In this document: positions 6,101 through 7,884 of the stretch, piece by piece
Layout of the letters: the number at the start of each line of letters is the position of its first letter
Position numbering within the stretch: the first letter of the stretch is position 1
Assembly: GCF_003667525.1 (NCBI RefSeq)
Contig: NZ_RCUW01000024.1
Coordinates: forward strand, 1-7,884
Direction of reading: 5' to 3'
Origin: Mycetocola_B reblochoni
GTDB lineage: Bacteria; Actinomycetota; Actinomycetes; Actinomycetales; Microbacteriaceae
DNA length: 7,884 nt
Notes under the pieces: model-generated
Databases searched by the model: none
What the model was told of the DNA's origin: nothing
What the model saw: only the letters and a program-made list of their open reading frames with translations
Made by a program: the position numbers and the translations under genes

Positions 6101-6366
6101 ATCGAACCGAATGCGGCGAAATCGATCCAGCACAGTGCATTGGCGCTTGGGCCGCCCTCGCCGTAGCTGCAACCGTCGGTCGTGGCAGCGGAGGCCGGGG
6201 CCGCTGCGACGAGGGGCAGCGTCAGCGCGGTGAGCGAGCCGACGGCGAGTGCCGCGGCGCCTGAGACCAACTTGCGGAACACGCTTCGCGCACCACTGAC
6301 CGATCTCTTCTGAAAGCCGGTGCCAGGCAGCGCGGTCGCGCTGTGGCCATCGGGCAATGAAGGCAT
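3142..6366 (-). CDS. CshA-type fibrillar cell-wall-anchored adhesin with LAHTG sorting signal
   Basis: The 1074-residue secreted protein probably mediates attachment to surfaces or host matrix. AGGAG (6373-6377) lies six bases before the ATG, fixing the start. Residues 1-60 are a long signal peptide: basic KRSVSGARSVFRK, a hydrophobic stretch, then cleavage likely after APASA (56-60). Residues 61-300 resemble the CshA non-repetitive ligand-binding region (CSYGEG, GDNMLRDTIELKNITV, NGDRGILMVSAD, REGVAFAVVLST). Residues 301-412 form a linker domain with Cys374 and Cys404. Residues ~415-896 are five CshA fibril repeats. Residues ~898-996 form a DUF7507/DUF11-like domain with an EF-hand-like loop (Asp911 to Asp922) and Cys957/Cys970. 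A proline-rich stalk follows (997-1035), then LAHTG (1036-1040), a membrane segment (~1043-1064) and the tail RFRRHEEETI. LAxTG signals are used by class E sortases of actinobacteria. No sortase is in view. The gene is transcribed alone and ends in a strong hairpin. The ligand is unknown. Confidence 0.9.
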   Translation of the reverse strand: MPSLPDGHSATALPGTGFQKRSVSGARSVFRKLVSGAAALAVGSLTALTLPLVAAAPASAATTDGCSYGEGGPSANALCWIDFAAFGSISAEELSSGSVSKPLSLTVGRYQFDMTAVVSAGTDGSQGVQATALPTWPGSVLGTTKAGEDFYLGTTGKPALYQATDSHSGDNMLRDTIELKNITVLDTQTNLPVTSGYALVMADAESTGAGEGFSWSSSSNLSEYTRAVPNGGNQPCTGALTGIGTTTVDCTGGPRDLPNGDRGILMVSADSPTWISSQFRNNYASSREGVAFAVVLSTSTSGINVAQDGGSDAEFTVNAKNPSGELGKATSDGGENIDSPYQFLSSTEEVPTDYTVSKTGGNTPAGAYDITWECSVNGVSVTPTLSEDGLTATVNAPPNGASKCVATSTAKAPKADPDTKTINPNQTATLTPEVTKGNGAITKVTFDDGSAEKVVPGEGTWTIELVDGKPQAKFTPEQDYTGPVTQQKYTITDEFGLTAESTLDVNINQPPAAEPDAKTVDQGETATLNPETTAGTGDLTDVAFDNGETSKVVEGEGTWSIELKDGKVVATFTPEEGFTGPVTQQKYTVTDSNNLTASSTLDVTIRPVADPDKVIVDQGETATLNPTTTPGSAPLEQAAFDNGQTTKVVEGEGTWNIELKDGKVVATFTPEDGFTGPVTQQNYTVTDENGEKASSTLDVTIRPAAGDDEKTINPNTTATLNPDVTPGSGDIEKVTFDDGTTEKVVPGEGTWTIELVEGKPVSTFTPEKDYDGPVTPQKYTVTDSNGETATGELKVNINQPPKAGDQAKVIKPNETATLTPTVTPGNSPIVSAVFDNGETEKVVPGEGTWKLELKDGKVTSTFTPEKDYDGPVTQQPYTVTDENGLSASGKLDVTIIHTGILIDKDYTIVDDANNNGKNDPGDLVKWTFKVTNTGNIDLSDVKVNDPKLDRLGVGIACPSDELEAKADMMCESANYTITKADAAAGTIVNIATASGNVPPNTPGDPENPVSPPDRVEIPTEPTPGTPGTPDSPKEPLAHTGGQMMWPLAGVGAVALLAGGALMLARFRRHEEETI
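3679..5124 (-). repeat. Five tandem CshA-type fibril repeats in the adhesin gene
   Basis: Units occupy residues ~415-512, 513-608, 609-704, 705-802 and 803-896. The anchor GPVT recurs at residues 482, 580, 676, 772 and 870, giving periods of 98, 96, 96 and 98 residues (294 or 288 bp). Shared blocks in each unit are ETATLNP-like, FDNG or FDDG, KVV-GEGTW, ELKDGK or ELVxGK, FTPE, GPVT, YTVTD and a closing LDV or LKV strand. The repeats contain no cysteine. Stacked modules of this type form the fibril shaft in streptococcal CshA. Confidence 0.9.
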
Positions 6367-6651
6367 AGAAAACTCCTAGTCATAACGGGAGCGTCCTGGC
6401 AGGAGCCATCTCTGCGCGACCGGGGAGGCGTGCGCTAGATGGTGTTTGACGTCCAGGATGAGAATATACGGGCCTTAGCGCGGCGCGCCCGCCGCCGCAG
6501 ATCAGCGCCGAGCACGACAAAAGCTTGCCTACCAGGAGTTTAGTCTGCTGACGCATCGGCGGTCACACGTCATGAGCGTTCCTGTGGAAATCGAGGATCA
6601 CACTCAAATTTCATACCCCTACGTCGGCCGAGCCTGCACCCGTTGCGCGAC
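6367..6651 (-). promoter_or_regulatory. Leader and intergenic region upstream of the adhesin gene
   Basis: These 285 bp have no gene I can support. They hold the adhesin ribosome site (AGGAG, 6373-6377) and an 11 bp palindrome TCCTGGCAGGA (6394-6404) about 30 bases before the start codon. A possible -10 box, TATATT on the minus strand (6468-6463), has no good -35 partner. TGACG and CGTCA also occur as an inverted pair at 6549-6553 and 6568-6572. No clear terminator follows the LuxR fragment, so read-through from it into the adhesin leader is possible. I recognise no riboswitch. Confidence 0.4.
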
Positions 6652-7765
6652 CTAACCTAAGTTCTGTAGTAGGTGCAGCTCGCGCGCCCGCGCGAGAATG
6701 TTCTGCCTACCGCTGACACGAAGTTTCTTGCGGAGCGACTGGAGTTGGGATTTCGTGGTGTTGAGGGAGACAAAACAGGCGTCCGCAATCTGCCGGTCCG
6801 TGTAACCCAGCTGCAGGAGTTCAAGAACCTGCTGCTCTCTTTTTGTCAACGATTCCACATAGGAGCGGGTGGCGAGCCGTCGTCCGATACCTGCGGCGCC
6901 CACCACTCGAGCAGTTACCGCTGCTTCTGAAAAGCGTGTTTCATCATAGACCTGCAGCAATCCGGCGAGGTCGTCCTCAGCGAGTAGCGAGAGGGCAAAG
7001 ACCAGATGCGAGCTGCGGGCATGAGCCAAGCCTTCCAACGCACCTCTCGCTTGTTCGATTTTTCCGTCTCGCAGCAATGCGGCAGCGCGAAACACGGTGA
7101 CAATCGTCGATACCCGGGCTCCGTACCCTGCGTGCTCGATTGATTGGAGTCTCGGGACTACTGACTGATGTTGTCCCGTCGAGAACCGTGTGAGTGCCGC
7201 AACAAGGGTGGCCGCTGGCTCGGGCACATCGCTTCGATCTGCGAGTTTCAAAGCCGCAGGTAGATTTCCCGCCACGAGCAACTCAGCGCATTCGAATAGC
7301 TCCGCCAGTTGGTCGAACTGCGACATGTGGCCATCTACCCAAGACCCAGGTTGCTCCTGCCCACCTCTCTGCTCCATCTGAGTGTCCAGAAGTGACCAAT
7401 CATCCGCAGCACGCGCGGCGCTGTTGCAGCTGAACACAAACGTTCGGAACGCTTGCTGCCCGAACTCCGCGACATCCACCACCTGCGTGACCACTCGCGC
7501 TCCCTCGTCGTCCCCCCGAAGCACGAGGAGGAGCAGCAGCGCGAAGAGTGGCCGTTTACAAGCTATGGCGCGCAATTGCTCCGTCGACATGACCTCTTCG
7601 CTCGGGAACGTTCCGCAGCGGAAAAACACCGACAATGCAGTCGCGATCGTGTCAACTGAGTTTGAAGCGCCAGGGTCGATCCCCGCGAGCATACCTTCAG
7701 CCAGTGCCAACGCTTCACTGCGATACCCGTGACGGGCAAACACGGCCGCTTGCAGAGGGGACTGC
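6652..7765 (-). pseudogene. LuxR/LAL-type transcriptional regulator, 5' part removed by an IS3 element
   Basis: About 371 residues of the C-terminal part remain. The last 70 (6655-6864) are a LuxR helix-turn-helix: LTKREQQVLELLQLGYTDRQ, IADACFVSLN, TTKSQLQSLRKKLRVSGRQN and ARARELHLL match the MalT/LAL form, in which SLNTVKTQLRSIYRKLGV is typical. Before it lies a helical, TPR-like region (for example LPAALKLADR, AAALLRDGKIEQARGALEGL). No P-loop ATPase is visible; in full-length LAL proteins it would lie further upstream. The minus frame runs on to an ATG at 7845, but its first ~26 residues are antisense to the IS3 end, so that start is an artefact. The fragment could regulate the neighbouring adhesin, though only proximity suggests it. 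It could still be expressed from a promoter reading out of the IS, but would lack its sensory part. Confidence 0.75.
6655..6864 (-). other. LuxR-type DNA-binding domain encoded in the truncated regulator
   Basis: The encoded 70 residues include the GerE/LuxR pattern LTxRExxVLxLLxxGxxxxxIAxxxFVSxxTxKxxLxxLxxKLxVxxR. The recognition helix is in the FVSLNTTKSQLQSLRKKL segment. It is complete and has no obvious disabling substitution, apart from Ser where His or Gln often follows the TxK motif. Confidence 0.85.
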
Positions 7766-7884
7766 TGCACGTTTAGGTGACATCTGATCTGGCTTGCCTG
7801 AGAGGGCAGCCTGGAAGGATGTTGCTGTGCCCAAGCCCTACCCATCCGAGTTCCGCGATGATGTTGTGCGCGTCGCGCGGAATC
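7766..7884 (+). mobile_element. Left end of an IS3-family insertion sequence (runs off window)
   Basis: The stretch starts at a TG (7766-7767), as IS3-family ends do, and leads after ~60 bases into an orfA with a typical start. The left limit is placed where the LuxR-type frame of the other strand becomes low-similarity sequence. GGCTTGCC (7791-7798) and GGGCAGCC (7804-7811) form a nearly perfect hairpin just before the orfA ribosome site. The right end and any 3-4 bp target duplication lie outside the window. Confidence 0.65.
7827..7884 (+). CDS. IS3-family transposase OrfA, N-terminal fragment (cut by window end)
   Basis: From a GTG at 7827 the frame reads VPKPYPSEFRDDVVRVARN, the typical opening of actinobacterial IS3-family OrfA proteins (consensus MPKPYPxEFRDDVVRVARN), which bind the IS ends through a helix-turn-helix. 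GGAAGGA (7813-7819) lies seven bases before the start. Only 19 codons are present. The frame continues past the window end, so intactness cannot be judged. Confidence 0.85.
   Translation, partial: MPKPYPSEFRDDVVRVARN

Noticed and set aside
3064..6264. A 1066-codon open frame antisense to the adhesin gene
   Set aside because: It is in exact codon register with the adhesin, so it stays open only because the sense gene avoids TTA, CTA and TCA codons, as expected at high GC. The product has no recognisable domain, while the sense product has a full adhesin architecture.
6316..6330. An LPGTG motif at residues 14-18 of the adhesin
   Set aside because: It lies before the signal peptide core and is not followed by a wall-spanning anchor. 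The real sorting signal is LAHTG at the C-terminus, so this is coincidence.
6446..6470. A plus-strand promoter TTGACG with TATACG
   Set aside because: The spacing is only 13 bp and no plus-strand gene follows.
7766..7845. The ATG at 7845 as the true start of the LuxR-type gene
   Set aside because: This stretch is antisense to the IS3 left end and its orfA ribosome site, so those codons are fortuitous.

Overview
The window looks like a piece of chromosome from a high-GC actinobacterium, most plausibly a Microbacteriaceae-type genus such as Leucobacter or Microbacterium. The reasons are the GC-rich codon use, an actinobacterial IS256-type transposase, an idi/polyprenyl-synthase pair divergent from a MarR gene, and a wall protein with an LAxTG sorting signal. 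The genus is inferred, not demonstrated.

Layout from left to right. Positions 1-131 look like one end of an IS21-like element, marked by 22-23 bp tandem repeats. It abuts an IS256-family element (132-941) that has lost the N-terminal part of its transposase gene. The intact right end of the IS256 element sits inside a polyprenyl (geranylgeranyl) diphosphate synthase gene (917-1702, minus). It cuts that gene off just before the second aspartate-rich motif. Upstream of it and overlapping it by 8 bp is an apparently intact type 1 isopentenyl diphosphate isomerase, idi (1695-2246, minus). A MarR-family regulator (2360-2929, plus) is divergent, and the 113 bp between them holds a good imperfect inverted repeat overlapping the likely promoters of both sides. 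This arrangement matches carotenoid/isoprenoid operons controlled by a CrtR-like MarR protein.

Between the MarR gene and the next, convergent gene lie three closely packed stem-loops (2987-3124). The largest gene (3142-6366, minus) encodes a 1074-residue secreted, wall-anchored adhesin of CshA type. It has a signal peptide, a non-repetitive N-terminal region, five ~96-98-residue fibril repeats, one DUF7507/DUF11-like domain, a proline-rich stalk, LAHTG, a membrane segment and a basic tail. Upstream of it is a ~285 bp leader/intergenic stretch. Then comes the C-terminal ~371 residues of a LuxR/LAL-type regulator (6652-7765, minus), whose 5' part is replaced by the left end of an IS3-family element (7766-7884). 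The first codons of that element's orfA (plus) run off the window.

Taken together, this is a 6.8 kb chromosomal island (about 942-7765) with an IS element breaking a gene at each end. One insertion should abolish, or at least cripple, prenyl diphosphate chain elongation from this locus. The other removes the N-terminal part of a large regulator next to a surface adhesin. The most interesting items for follow-up are the putative GGPP-responsive operator and its broken operon, the nested IS elements, and the sortase-E-type CshA-like adhesin.
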